Under the pieces are notes generated by a model. It was not told the origin of the DNA. It saw only the letters and a program-made list of their open reading frames with translations, and ran no database searches. Positions 35,810 through 45,017 of a stretch of 64,000 nt of DNA are shown here, piece after piece. This DNA is from CAYSWV01 sp964434865. Lineage in GTDB: Bacteria; Cyanobacteriota; Cyanobacteriia; Thermostichales; Thermostichaceae. Position 1 is the stretch's first letter, and each line of letters begins with the position of its first letter. The position numbers and the translations under genes are program-made. Location of the stretch: positions 62,001 through 126,000 of the forward strand of contig CAYSWV010000006.1 in assembly GCA_964434865.1 (NCBI GenBank). Reading direction: 5' to 3'.

Positions 35810-35878
35810 CAAAGACTGGATCAGAAAGGTCGGAAAGCACGACTGCAGCCGATAGGGGATCCGAACCTTAGATCTTTG
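35810..35878. ncRNA. Structured element, possible small RNA
   Basis: CAAAGA (35810-35815) pairs with TCTTTG (35873-35878). Inside, AAGGTCGGA (35826-35834) pairs with TCCGAACCTT (35860-35869) with one bulged A. The 25-base apical part contains GGAAAGCACGACTGCAGC. It is about 90 bases downstream of tRNA-Leu. It is short and well paired, but I could not match it to SRP RNA (the GGAA/AGCAGC order is not canonical) or to a riboswitch. Strand is unknown; the + strand would fit transcription with the tRNA. Confidence 0.4.
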
Positions 35879-35929
35879 TACTGCCGATTAGATTGAGACT
35901 AGTCGACCCTAAGTTTCATCAGGTCAATG

Positions 35930-36156
35930 TAGTTGAGTTGAGGGTAGTTGAGTTGAGGGTAGTTGAGTTGAGGGTAGTTGAGTTGANNNNNNNNNNNNNN
36001 NNNNNNNNNNNNNNNNNNNNNNNNNNNNNNNNNNNNNNNNNNNNNNNNNNNNNNNNNNNNNNNNNNNNNNNNNNNNNNNNNNNNNNGTTGAGTTGAGGGT
36101 AGTTGAGTTGAGGGTAGTTGAGTTGAGGGTAGTTGAGTTGAGGGTAGTTGAGTTGA
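35930..36156. repeat. 15-bp tandem array with an assembly gap
   Basis: The unit TAGTTGAGTTGAGGG is repeated perfectly: almost four copies on the left (35930-35986) and over four and a half on the right (36087-36156). The middle is exactly 100 N, the customary placeholder for a gap of unknown size, so the real array is probably longer. It lies between the structured element and the DnaJ-family gene. On the - strand all three frames are open through the visible units, but no start or Shine-Dalgarno sequence suggests a gene. Confidence 0.95.
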
Positions 36157-36249
36157 AGACTCAAGGAATCCAAGCAACTTGGTCTCTGCTATCTTAAGTC
36201 GGTTCAATGACGTGTTTGGTGTTTAAGTCTGTTTGTGAAGGGGGTCTGT

Positions 36250-37203
36250 ATGGCAGCCACTGACTTCAAAGATTACTATAAAATCCTAGGGGTTGAAAAG
36301 TCCGCCAGTGCAGATGACATCAAGCGAGCTTACCGGAAGCTAGCCCGACAGTACCATCCTGACGTCAATCCTAATGATCCCAACGCTGAAACTCACTTTA
36401 AGGATATTAATGAAGCCTATGAAGTGCTATCTGATCCAGAGAAGCGGAAAAAGTATGATCAATATGGTCAGTACTGGAAGCAAGGTATTTCACCCGAGGG
36501 GTTTAGTCAGTACACGAATTTCGACGATTTCATCAATGAACTCTTAGGTCGATTTGGTGGCTCAAGTGCTCGCTATTCAACTCAAACAGGCCGTCCAGGA
36601 CAAGCATTTGGATTTGATAGCTTATTTGGTGAGGGGATCTTTGGAGACAGTCCGTTTAGTGGATCAGCTGCAAACGTAGAAGCCTACATCACACTGACCT
36701 TGGCTGAAGCCTTTCATGGCACCCAAAAACGCTTGGAGTTACAAGGCGAAACCTTTACCGTGCGGATTCCAGCTGGAGCCAAGCCTGAGAGCAAGATCCG
36801 AGTTAAAGGCAAAGGTAATCTCAATACCAAAACGAACCAACGAGGTGACCTTTATCTGTCAGTCAAACTAGCTGAGCATCCGTTCTTTAAGTTTGAATCT
36901 GGTGATCTAGGATGTGAGATACCGATTGCTCCGGATGAAGCGGCTTTGGGTGCTGAAATTGAGATTCCTACCCCTGAAGGATCCGTCATGCTGAAAATTC
37001 CAGCCGGTATTCAGTCAGGGCAATCTCTGCGACTTCGTGGTAAAGGGTGGCCTACACCACAGGGTAAGCGAGGCGATCAACTGGTCAAACTCAAAATTAT
37101 GGTACCCAAAACCTTAACAGCTGATGAAGCTACAGCCTATCGACAATTACAGGCCTGTCGGAAGCACAATCCTCGAGCCAGTTTAAATTTTAAAGGACTT
37201 TAA
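36250..37203 (+). CDS. dnaJ: DnaJ-family co-chaperone (class II, no zinc finger)
   Basis: 317 residues. The J domain occupies 5-70 with HPD in YHPDVNPND, the motif that stimulates DnaK ATPase. A Gly/Phe-rich region follows (GFDSLFGEGIFGDSPFSG), and then two C-terminal substrate-binding domains (VEAYITLTLAEAFHGTQKRL, IEIPTPEGSVMLKIPAG) without the CxxCxGxG zinc finger, so it is class II, CbpA/DnaJ2-like. The ATG at 36250 is chosen over an in-frame start five codons earlier. It lies 43 bases upstream of clpB on the same strand, which forms a disaggregation pair. Confidence 0.93.
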   Translation: MAATDFKDYYKILGVEKSASADDIKRAYRKLARQYHPDVNPNDPNAETHFKDINEAYEVLSDPEKRKKYDQYGQYWKQGISPEGFSQYTNFDDFINELLGRFGGSSARYSTQTGRPGQAFGFDSLFGEGIFGDSPFSGSAANVEAYITLTLAEAFHGTQKRLELQGETFTVRIPAGAKPESKIRVKGKGNLNTKTNQRGDLYLSVKLAEHPFFKFESGDLGCEIPIAPDEAALGAEIEIPTPEGSVMLKIPAGIQSGQSLRLRGKGWPTPQGKRGDQLVKLKIMVPKTLTADEATAYRQLQACRKHNPRASLNFKGL

Positions 37204-37246
37204 ACCTGTTCATACTCTGCATCATCGCACGTACCTGGAGTATCCT

Positions 37247-39868
37247 ATGCAACCCATCAATCCCAATCAATTTACAGAAAAAGCGTGGGAAGCCCTGGCC
37301 GCTAGCCCTTACTTAGCCAAACAGGCCCAACAACAACAAGTGGAAACTGAACACTTGTTTCAGGCCCTATTGGACCCAGATAGCCTTGCTAGCCGTATTT
37401 TTGCAAAAGCAGGTCTTGATTGGGAACAACTGAAAAGCTATGTAACCACCTACATTAGCCGTCAACCCAAGGTGTCAACTTCTGATCAAGATATGCCTTA
37501 TCCTGGCAAAAGCCTCATTCAGTTATTAGAGCGCACTGACTCGATCCGACACCGGTGGAATGATCAATTTGTTTCGGTTGAACACCTGTTACTGAGCTTT
37601 GCTCATGATGATCGTTTGGGTCGCAAGTTGTTTCAAAATTTTGGTTTAACTGAAGCTAAGCTGAGCGACATTATTCAACAAATCAGGGGACATCAAACTG
37701 TGACCGATCAAAATCCTGAAAGCAAATATGATTCTCTAGATCGCTATGGTCGAGATCTGACTCAGCAAGCTAGAGAGGGTAAACTCGATCCGGTCATTGG
37801 TCGAGATGATGAAATTCGACGCACCATTCAAATTTTGTCACGCCGAACTAAAAACAATCCTGTCTTGATCGGTGAGCCTGGTGTTGGTAAAACGGCCATT
37901 GTAGAAGGGCTAGCTCAACGTATTCTCAAAGGCGATGTCCCCGAATCTTTGCGTGATCGACGGATTGTTGCTCTAGACATGGGATCTCTGATTGCGGGAG
38001 CTAAGTATCGAGGTGAATTTGAAGATCGACTCAAGGCCGTTTTAAAAGAAGTAACAGCATCAGAGGGGCAAGTCATTCTCTTTATTGATGAGATTCACAC
38101 GGTTGTAGGTGCCGGTGCTGTTCAGGGGGCGTTGGATGCTGGTAATCTATTAAAGCCTATGTTAGCTCGAGGTGAACTCCATTGCATTGGGGCAACGACC
38201 TTAGATGAGTATCGACAGCATATCGAAAAAGATGCAGCCCTGGAGCGCCGATTCCAACAAGTCTTTGTCGATCAACCTAGTGTGGACAACACGATTTCCA
38301 TTTTGCGAGGCTTGCGGGAACGCTATGAAGTGCATCATGGTGTGCGCATTTCTGACAGTGCCCTAGTCTCGGCTGCCACCCTATCTAACCGCTACATCAA
38401 TGATCGTTTTTTACCTGACAAAGCTATTGACTTAGTGGACGAGGCGGCTGCCAAACTCAAGATGGCGATCACCTCCAAACCTGAAGCTGTTGATGAAGTT
38501 GATCACAAAATTCTGCAGCTAGAAATGGAAAAGCTCTCACTAAAAAAAGAAAAGGATGAGCTGTCTAGAGAGCGCTTAGAAAAATTGGAGAAGGAATTAG
38601 CTGACCTCAAAGAGTTACAATCAACCCTAAATGCCCAATGGCAATCTGAAAAAGCTGTCATTGATCAGGTGCAAGACTTAAAATCTGAGATTGATCGGGT
38701 TAACATTGAAATTGAACAGGCTGAGCGAACTTACGATCTTAACCGGGCCGCTGAGCTTAAGTTTCGCACCTTGACAGATCTGCAACGTCAACTTCAAGAT
38801 ACGGAAGCTCGTTTATCAGAGCATCAAACCAGCGGTCGGTCCCTCCTGCGAGAAGAAGTCACAGACGATGATATCTCTGAGATTATTTCTAAATGGACGG
38901 GCATTCCCATCACTCGCCTCCTGGCCTCTGAAAAAGAACGCCTACTCAACCTTGAAAACACCTTAAAAGCTCGAGTAGTGGGCCAAGATACGGCTGTTCT
39001 GGCTGTAGCAGATGGGATTCAACGGTCACGAGCGGGCTTATCCGATCCTGATCGCCCTATTGCTAGCTTTATTTTCTTGGGGCCTACCGGGGTAGGTAAA
39101 ACCGAGCTGGCTAAAGCGCTGGCCGCCTCTTTATTTGATAATGATCAAGCCATTATTCGGATCGATATGTCGGAGTACATGGAAAAACATGCCGTCTCTC
39201 GATTAATCGGGGCCCCTCCAGGCTATGTTGGTTATGAAGAAGGGGGGCAACTCACAGAAGCTATTCGCCGGCGTCCCTATGCTGTGATCTTGTTTGACGA
39301 GATTGAAAAAGCGCATCCCGATGTTTTTAACTTGCTTCTGCAAATTTTAGATGAGGGTCGCTTAACAGATAGCCAGGGGCGCACCATTGATTTCAAAAAC
39401 ACTGTCATCATTATGACTAGCAATCTAGGATCTCAATTTATTCTGGATCTGGCTGGTGATGATACCCAGTATGAACTCATGAGACAGCGTGTGATGGATG
39501 TCCTTCGCAATAGTTTCCGCCCTGAGTTTTTAAATCGAGTGGACGAGACAATTATCTTCCATAGCTTAGGACACGATTACCTGCGTGAGATTGTTCGGTT
39601 GCAAGTTCAACGGTTAGAAGTGCGACTCTTAGAGCGTCAGATCTCGCTGAAGCTTTCCGATGCAGCTTTAGACTGGGTTGCAGCCATTGGTTACGATCCT
39701 GTCTATGGAGCAAGGCCTCTGAAGCGGGCTATTCAACGTGAGTTGGAGACTCCGATTGCTAAGGCTCTGTTACGGAACGAATTTGAAAGTGGTGATACTA
39801 TCTTCGTCGATGTGGTCTATGAGCGCCTCCTGTTCCAACGGCTTTCATCGGAATTATTGCCAGCTTGA
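37247..39868 (+). CDS. clpB: ATP-dependent disaggregase ClpB
   Basis: 873 residues. The N-terminal Clp_N repeat domain (1-145) precedes the first AAA+ ATPase with Walker A GEPGVGKTAIVEG near 208 and Walker B LFIDEIH near 280. The middle coiled-coil domain, required for disaggregation, is at about 410-525. The second AAA+ module has Walker A LGPTGVGKTELAKALAASLF near 610 and VILFDEIEKAHPDVFNLLL. With DnaK and DnaJ it rescues aggregated proteins. Pairing with the J protein upstream supports a heat-shock unit; no CIRCE element is visible. Confidence 0.97.
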   Translation: MQPINPNQFTEKAWEALAASPYLAKQAQQQQVETEHLFQALLDPDSLASRIFAKAGLDWEQLKSYVTTYISRQPKVSTSDQDMPYPGKSLIQLLERTDSIRHRWNDQFVSVEHLLLSFAHDDRLGRKLFQNFGLTEAKLSDIIQQIRGHQTVTDQNPESKYDSLDRYGRDLTQQAREGKLDPVIGRDDEIRRTIQILSRRTKNNPVLIGEPGVGKTAIVEGLAQRILKGDVPESLRDRRIVALDMGSLIAGAKYRGEFEDRLKAVLKEVTASEGQVILFIDEIHTVVGAGAVQGALDAGNLLKPMLARGELHCIGATTLDEYRQHIEKDAALERRFQQVFVDQPSVDNTISILRGLRERYEVHHGVRISDSALVSAATLSNRYINDRFLPDKAIDLVDEAAAKLKMAITSKPEAVDEVDHKILQLEMEKLSLKKEKDELSRERLEKLEKELADLKELQSTLNAQWQSEKAVIDQVQDLKSEIDRVNIEIEQAERTYDLNRAAELKFRTLTDLQRQLQDTEARLSEHQTSGRSLLREEVTDDDISEIISKWTGIPITRLLASEKERLLNLENTLKARVVGQDTAVLAVADGIQRSRAGLSDPDRPIASFIFLGPTGVGKTELAKALAASLFDNDQAIIRIDMSEYMEKHAVSRLIGAPPGYVGYEEGGQLTEAIRRRPYAVILFDEIEKAHPDVFNLLLQILDEGRLTDSQGRTIDFKNTVIIMTSNLGSQFILDLAGDDTQYELMRQRVMDVLRNSFRPEFLNRVDETIIFHSLGHDYLREIVRLQVQRLEVRLLERQISLKLSDAALDWVAAIGYDPVYGARPLKRAIQRELETPIAKALLRNEFESGDTIFVDVVYERLLFQRLSSELLPA

Positions 39869-39896
39869 TGCTGAGTTTAGGTTGAATCCTAAGTCG

Positions 39897-39946
39897 TGGC
39901 CTTGCTATTTTGATTGATCACCATTGATGAGTGCTCAGCAGGGCCA
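39897..39946. other. Inverted repeat downstream of clpB
   Basis: TGGCCTTGCT (39897-39906) can pair with AGCAGGGCCA (39937-39946) with one G-T pair. The 30-base loop and lack of a T run make a simple terminator doubtful. It may instead be a 3'-end stabiliser for the clpB transcript. Confidence 0.35.
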
Positions 39947-39986
39947 TGATAGGATACCGATGGTGCTTAAGCGTAATGGGTAATCC

Positions 39987-41279
39987 ATGTCAGATGCTAT
40001 CAGTGATGCCGTACAGACTCAGTATGAGGCTTTCCCTTACCCTGTTTGGCCAGCCGAGGAGAAGCTGACAGATGCTAGTGCAGCGCTTAATTATTCATTA
40101 GCTCAATATGCTCGGACTCGTCTCTTTCAAAGTTCTACAGGTAAACGGGTTTTAATAGCAGGGTGTGGTACCGGTTTTGATCTAGTGAGTACAGCTCTGA
40201 TCAATCCTGATTTAAAAGAGATTATTGGTGTTGATTTAAGTCGTCAATCTATTCAGTTAGCTCAGGCAAAAGTGGCTGACTATCAGATCAAAAATTGTCA
40301 TCTATGTCAGGCTAACTTGTTAGAACCAGAGACCTTACCCACAGGTCCTTTTGACTTTATCGTCTCCTATGGTGTAATTCATCATACTGCTGATCCAGCC
40401 AAGGCCCTACGTCATCTGGCTGAGCGATTAGCACCAGAAGGTGTCATGAGCATCATGCTCTCCAATCGTTCTGGGCGGCATATGATCTATCGGATCCGAC
40501 AGGCTCTGGATCTACTCAAAGTGAAGGCTTCACCTCAAGGAGAGTCAATTACCTTTGTTCAAGATCTGTTAGAGGCAGGTCAACCGAATACAGCCTTGGC
40601 AGCACACACCCAGCATCCAATGGCTAAGCACTATTATGAGCAACCTGAAAATATAGTTGACAATTTCCTACATGCTCAGGATATTCCCTTTGACATTGCT
40701 GAAATCCCACCTTTTCTAGCTCAAGCGGGTCTGGAGTTTATTGATATTGCTCGTGAAAGTTTTCAACTTTGGAACCCAGAACTGGTCATCAGTCCGCTCC
40801 ACCAGCAATTTTACGAACGCTATAATCGGCTATCTCGGATTCAGCAATTGAGTGTGTTAGAGCATCTACATCCCGGTGGGTATAGCAAGAATACCTTTTG
40901 GTGCTGTAAGCAAGGCCAGATCACCTATCCAGACGGATTTAACCCAACCTTCTTTAGTGAGTCTCAATGGCGACTGAATCCACAGTGTTTACATTCGAGC
41001 CTTAGGATTGGTAGCCAAGTTCATCCTCTAAGTTCAGTCCTTGCAAATCCAGACCTCATAATGGCGGATGTGCCTCTAAAATTAGAATGGCAGCTGGTGC
41101 CAACACCTCAGCATGAAATAGTCTTGAGTCGATTTCAAATCCGCCATTTACTGCTGCCTCTCACCCAACAACCTCAGTCTGGAGCTGCTATTTTGGATCA
41201 ATGCGATCCAAGTCTTAGATCCCATATTCTTGATCTCTTCAAAACATGGGAAGCGACTCGTATAGTGCTTCGAACCTAA
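39987..41279 (+). CDS. SAM-dependent methyltransferase, two-domain paralogue
   Basis: 430 residues. YEAFPYPVWP begins the protein, followed by the SAM site LIAGCGTGFDLVSTAL and GVDLSRQSIQLAQAK, then FIVSYGVIHHTADPAKALRH. The C-terminal 200 residues are not assigned. It shares its N-terminal layout with the protein at 27950-29224, but the C-terminal parts have diverged. Such proteins are often annotated as class I methyltransferases of unknown substrate. Confidence 0.85.
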   Translation: MSDAISDAVQTQYEAFPYPVWPAEEKLTDASAALNYSLAQYARTRLFQSSTGKRVLIAGCGTGFDLVSTALINPDLKEIIGVDLSRQSIQLAQAKVADYQIKNCHLCQANLLEPETLPTGPFDFIVSYGVIHHTADPAKALRHLAERLAPEGVMSIMLSNRSGRHMIYRIRQALDLLKVKASPQGESITFVQDLLEAGQPNTALAAHTQHPMAKHYYEQPENIVDNFLHAQDIPFDIAEIPPFLAQAGLEFIDIARESFQLWNPELVISPLHQQFYERYNRLSRIQQLSVLEHLHPGGYSKNTFWCCKQGQITYPDGFNPTFFSESQWRLNPQCLHSSLRIGSQVHPLSSVLANPDLIMADVPLKLEWQLVPTPQHEIVLSRFQIRHLLLPLTQQPQSGAAILDQCDPSLRSHILDLFKTWEATRIVLRT

Positions 41280-41411
41280 CCCTCTAGGTCCAGATCTTCA
41301 GCTTGGTCTCGATCAGCCAAGGCAAAATAGAGAAGTCAGGATTACCCTTGAGAGAAATGAATTGAGGCGGATTTGTCTTTACAGTAGTTACGGCAGAGTA
41401 GGGGATGGCTA

Positions 41412-42305
41412 ATGTCTGTAGTTCAGTCCAATTCAGCAGAGCTTTCCAAGCCATTGGACCTTATCGATCCAACCTTGTTAAATGGAGCATTAGCTCAGAA
41501 GTTAAAGCAGCTCCAGCACTTTTTTAGCGGGTTGGATCAAGTTTTAGTCGCTTATTCAGGTGGGATTGACAGTACGCTAGTGGCTAAATTGGCCTATGAC
41601 TGTTTGGGATCTGAGGCTTTAGCCATTACTGCTGACTCGCCATCTTTGATGCCTGAAGATCTTGATGAGGCGATCACACAAGCGGTCTTTATTGGCATTC
41701 GTCACGAAATTGTCTCCACTCATGAGCTACAAGATCCCAACTATGCCTCTAATCCTGTGAACCGTTGTTACTTTTGTAAGCGCGAACTTCATGACACCTT
41801 GCGATCTTTAGCTCACGAGCGCGGGTATGATGGCGTCATTGATGGCCTGAATGCTGACGATTTGCAAGATTATCGTCCAGGTGTCCAAGCTGCTCTAGAA
41901 CGGGGGGTCCGCTCGCCTTTAGCTGAAGTGGGCTTGACCAAGTTAGAGGTACGGCAGCTGTCTCAAGCTCTCGGCCTACCCTGGTGGGACAAACCAGCTC
42001 AACCTTGTTTGAGTTCGCGTTTCCCTTATGGAGAGTCGATCACACCAGACAAGTTGGCTCGGGTTGCAGCTGGCGAACGTTACCTCCGATCATTGGGGTG
42101 GCGGCAAGTCCGGGTGCGGTCTCAACAAGATACTGCTCGGATTGAGCTGCCCCCGGAGCAACTGTTGGCCTTCATGCAGTCTAGTGATCTATCCGCGCTG
42201 GTAGAGGTTTTCCGAGCAGCAGGGTTTCTCTATGTCAGTCTGGATCTAGAGGGCTACAAAAGTGGCAAACTCAATCGGGTCTTCAATCCATCTGAGGTGG
42301 AGTGA
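41412..42305 (+). CDS. larE: ATP-dependent sacrificial sulfur transferase LarE
   Basis: LarE supplies sulfur from its own Cys (or a [4Fe-4S] cluster) to build the nickel-pincer nucleotide cofactor of lactate racemase. 297 residues. The PP-loop ATP site SGGIDSTLVAKLAYD lies near residue 49. The segment NRCYFCKRELHDTL contains a Cys pair, and QPCLSSRFPYG supplies a further Cys, the three-Cys set associated with the cluster-containing LarE variant. A GGGGAT Shine-Dalgarno sequence precedes the ATG. LarB, LarC and a racemase are not in the window. Confidence 0.9.
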   Translation: MSVVQSNSAELSKPLDLIDPTLLNGALAQKLKQLQHFFSGLDQVLVAYSGGIDSTLVAKLAYDCLGSEALAITADSPSLMPEDLDEAITQAVFIGIRHEIVSTHELQDPNYASNPVNRCYFCKRELHDTLRSLAHERGYDGVIDGLNADDLQDYRPGVQAALERGVRSPLAEVGLTKLEVRQLSQALGLPWWDKPAQPCLSSRFPYGESITPDKLARVAAGERYLRSLGWRQVRVRSQQDTARIELPPEQLLAFMQSSDLSALVEVFRAAGFLYVSLDLEGYKSGKLNRVFNPSEVE

Positions 42306-42372
42306 ACAGAACTAGACGGTTTATTTTGATCAGCTGATCGGCTATTCGTTGTTGTTTCCCTAAGCACATTAG

Positions 42373-44316
42373 ATGCTGTTTCCTCTGCTAACGCTAGCGT
42401 TGTCTACCTCAGTTGCACCCGCGGCTGACTCCGCAGTCTATGGCATGTCCAGGTCTTGGGTAGTGGCTCAAGCCCCATCGGTTCAGGCCCAGGATTTAGT
42501 CGAAGCTCAAGCCCCCACTCCAACCCCAACGTCACCGCCAGTTAGTATTGATCTGTCAACCCAAGCTTTACAGCTCCGTTCTGATCGCCAAGAGTTTAAC
42601 CAAGAGACTCAGACTTTTGAAGCAGAAGGTAATGTAGAAATGAGGTTTGGGCGAACTTTATTAAAAGCTGATCGGATGACCATTGAAATTCCGAATCGTC
42701 GAGTGGTGGCTGAAGGGAATATTCAAGTTGAGTTAGGAAATCAGCGAGTTCAAGGCGATCGGTTAGAGTACGACTTTGAGGCTGAAACAGGGTTTCTTGA
42801 ACCAGCTTTTGGACAAGTGGATATCAGTAGTCTCCCTGCTGCCAGTGCTAGCTTGGGTCTCAGTAATGATCTGCTCACCGGCCCAAGCCCCCCCCAAACT
42901 GCTCAGGCTGAACCCCAGTTTTTACGATTCCAAGCTGAACAAATTACTTTTGATGCTTCAACCTGGGAAGGCAAAAATGTTCGGGTGACCAATGATCCCT
43001 TTGATCCACCCGAGCTAGAAATTCGCAGCCCTTCGGTGCAATCTCGTCTCACTGAAGCTGGCAGTAGTCAGGTGGTCATTGCCCCAGGTCAGCTAGTCTT
43101 TGATCAAGCCTTGTTTCTGCCGTTACCCTTTAGGACCCAATTAGATTCCTTTAGCCGGTCCACACCAGTCTCTATTTATTTCGATAACTTTGATCGGGAA
43201 GATGTCCGACGGGGTCTCATTATCCAGCCTAATTTTGAAATTATTGATCAAGCTAATGTCAGTTTTGTGATTTCACCCCAGCTCTACCCTCAGCGGCTTG
43301 CAGATGGCTTTAATGGTATTGAAGACTCGCTTGGGGTCCAGACTGAATTAACAGTCGCTTATGATAACGGCCAAACGACTCATGTGTTTGCAGAACTGCG
43401 AGGGCTCGTCTTTGAAGAATTTTCTGATCGAGTCTTGGCTAGTGTAGAGCAAGTGATCCCCACTGGTGATGGGGGCCGAGTATCCTATGGCTATGCCTAC
43501 CGCGAACGATTTTTTAGTGGACTGTTAGGGTTTCAGGTGGTGCGTAATCGACTAGGAGCACGGTATAGCTCACCAGTGTTGACGTTGGGCACGACTGGTA
43601 TCGATTTCAGTTATCAGGTGGCTATGGATTTAATTGATGCTCTAGGACAAGATCCGATCGATACTGACACGGCTTTAATTGAAGAAACCAGTGATCAGCA
43701 ACTGCAACTGGCTCGACTCCAACTCGGAACGGCCTTGAGTCGATCATTTCCCCTCTGGCAACCCGAGCTACTTGAGATTATGTCCCCTGATACTAGTCAG
43801 GCGGTCCCCCAATTTCGGTTTACGGCAACTCCCATCCAACAGGGTCTCTGGCTCAATACAGGTATCGGTAGCAATCAGTCTTACTACTCTAATGGTGAAA
43901 CTCAAAGCTATATCTCAGGCAGCATTGGGATCGATGCAGTGTTGGGCCAATTTTTACAGGATACTTTTGATTACACGAATCTTAACGTTACCTACTCCAA
44001 TGGCTTTTTAGCAGGCGCTTCACCATTTCTTTTTGATCGAATTACTACCCGAGAGCAACTGATCTTAGGTTTTTTACAGCAACTCTATGGTCCTGTTCGA
44101 GTAGGTGCCAAAACAACGATTGATCTAGAATCAGGAGAGCGCGTTGATACTACTTACAGTGTGGGGTACGATCGGCGTACCTATGGCATTAATTTGAAAT
44201 ATAACCCTGTCCAAGAAACCGGGGCTGTTGAATTCCGTGTGGATAGTTTCAACTGGAATGCTGTACCTAGTGTATTTACGGAAGTAACAGGAGGTATCGA
44301 ACGTCCCACCAACTAA
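42373..44316 (+). CDS. DUF3769 protein, cyanobacterial LptD-like
   Basis: 647 residues. A signal sequence lies at the N-terminus with a Pro/Ala-rich stretch. Residues 60-115 form an OstA/LptA-type beta-jellyroll (NQETQTFEAEGNVEMRFG, NRRVVAEGNIQVELGNQRVQ) and the rest is a probable C-terminal beta barrel ending in an aromatic-rich pattern. This is the layout of DUF3769 proteins, the cyanobacterial counterpart of LptD, which inserts lipopolysaccharide at the outer membrane. The start ATG has no clear Shine-Dalgarno sequence. It follows larE by about 65 bases. Confidence 0.85.
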   Translation: MLFPLLTLALSTSVAPAADSAVYGMSRSWVVAQAPSVQAQDLVEAQAPTPTPTSPPVSIDLSTQALQLRSDRQEFNQETQTFEAEGNVEMRFGRTLLKADRMTIEIPNRRVVAEGNIQVELGNQRVQGDRLEYDFEAETGFLEPAFGQVDISSLPAASASLGLSNDLLTGPSPPQTAQAEPQFLRFQAEQITFDASTWEGKNVRVTNDPFDPPELEIRSPSVQSRLTEAGSSQVVIAPGQLVFDQALFLPLPFRTQLDSFSRSTPVSIYFDNFDREDVRRGLIIQPNFEIIDQANVSFVISPQLYPQRLADGFNGIEDSLGVQTELTVAYDNGQTTHVFAELRGLVFEEFSDRVLASVEQVIPTGDGGRVSYGYAYRERFFSGLLGFQVVRNRLGARYSSPVLTLGTTGIDFSYQVAMDLIDALGQDPIDTDTALIEETSDQQLQLARLQLGTALSRSFPLWQPELLEIMSPDTSQAVPQFRFTATPIQQGLWLNTGIGSNQSYYSNGETQSYISGSIGIDAVLGQFLQDTFDYTNLNVTYSNGFLAGASPFLFDRITTREQLILGFLQQLYGPVRVGAKTTIDLESGERVDTTYSVGYDRRTYGINLKYNPVQETGAVEFRVDSFNWNAVPSVFTEVTGGIERPTN

Positions 44317-44660
44317 ACTGAGGCCGCTCATTGCGCATCTATCACTGAGGGTAGATGTAGCTGCTAAACTCTGCAGACAAATCCGATACCATTTTGTTAT
44401 ACTCTACAAGGTCTGTAATCTATGGTTGATCTACTTAACACTAGAAGCCTTACTTGCGCTCAACGTTGATTAACCGTTTAATCAAGCGTCAAATTTTTTA
44501 ACACAAGGTGAGTGATCTGGAAGCTGAATATTGTCTCGAGTGGATTAAGGTTACAAACTCTAGAAGCCTTGACACACCCGTATCGTAGACTACTACCACT
44601 TCAGCATGATGGTGTTACTGTGAGACTAAGGTTGAAATTAATTGTGGTTGGTGAAGATTT
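44317..44660. other. Spacer upstream of the DUF1830 gene
   Basis: A 344-base spacer. CTAGAAGCCTT occurs at about 44450 and again at about 44560. The second copy merges with a possible promoter described separately. Nothing else stands out. Confidence 0.45.
44569..44596 (+). promoter_or_regulatory. Possible promoter for the DUF1830 gene
   Basis: TTGACA (44569-44574) is followed after 16 bases by TACTAC (44591-44596), a weak -10. The site lies about 65 bases before the start codon. Only the -35 box is convincing. Confidence 0.3.
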
Positions 44661-44942
44661 ATGCAAATGTTAGATGCAATTCCCAGCTCTTATGCTAATC
44701 AACAGATTTTATGCTGCTACGTCAATGCTACTGATTCAATTCAGGTAGCTCGAATTACAAACATTGAAAACTGGTACTTTGAGCGGGTTGTTTTTCCAGG
44801 ACAGCGTCTGATCTTTGCGGCACTACCTGAAGCAAAGCTAGAAATTCACAGTGGAATGATGGCTAGCTCTATCTTGACTGATACGATTGACTGCACTGAG
44901 CTTGAGATTCATGAATCCAAGCGCCATCCCGTAGGTGTCTAG
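44661..44942 (+). CDS. DUF1830 protein
   Basis: 93 residues, typical length for DUF1830, a family restricted largely to cyanobacteria. The conserved centre reads QILCCYVNATDSIQVARITN and WYFERVVFPGQRLIF. The role is unknown; the protein is small, soluble and has two adjacent Cys. A GGTGA Shine-Dalgarno sequence sits eight bases before the ATG. It converges on the UbiD-family gene. Confidence 0.85.
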   Translation: MQMLDAIPSSYANQQILCCYVNATDSIQVARITNIENWYFERVVFPGQRLIFAALPEAKLEIHSGMMASSILTDTIDCTELEIHESKRHPVGV

Positions 44943-45017
44943 ACTAGCCTGGTGGCCTGGATACAACTCCTTGACCAACAGGTGGGAGTCAAAACTCGGC
45001 TCTGATTTCAAAAGGAT

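Noticed and set aside
35810..35878. SRP (4.5S) RNA
   Set aside because: The apical GGAA and AGCAGC order of the SRP core is not met, so I kept it only as an unassigned structured element.
35930..36156. CRISPR array
   Set aside because: Units are directly adjacent with no spacers and are only 15 bp long.
35893..36207. Repetitive open frames through the 15-bp array
   Set aside because: All are open simply because the unit lacks stops on one strand; there is no start signal, and the gap makes any translation meaningless.
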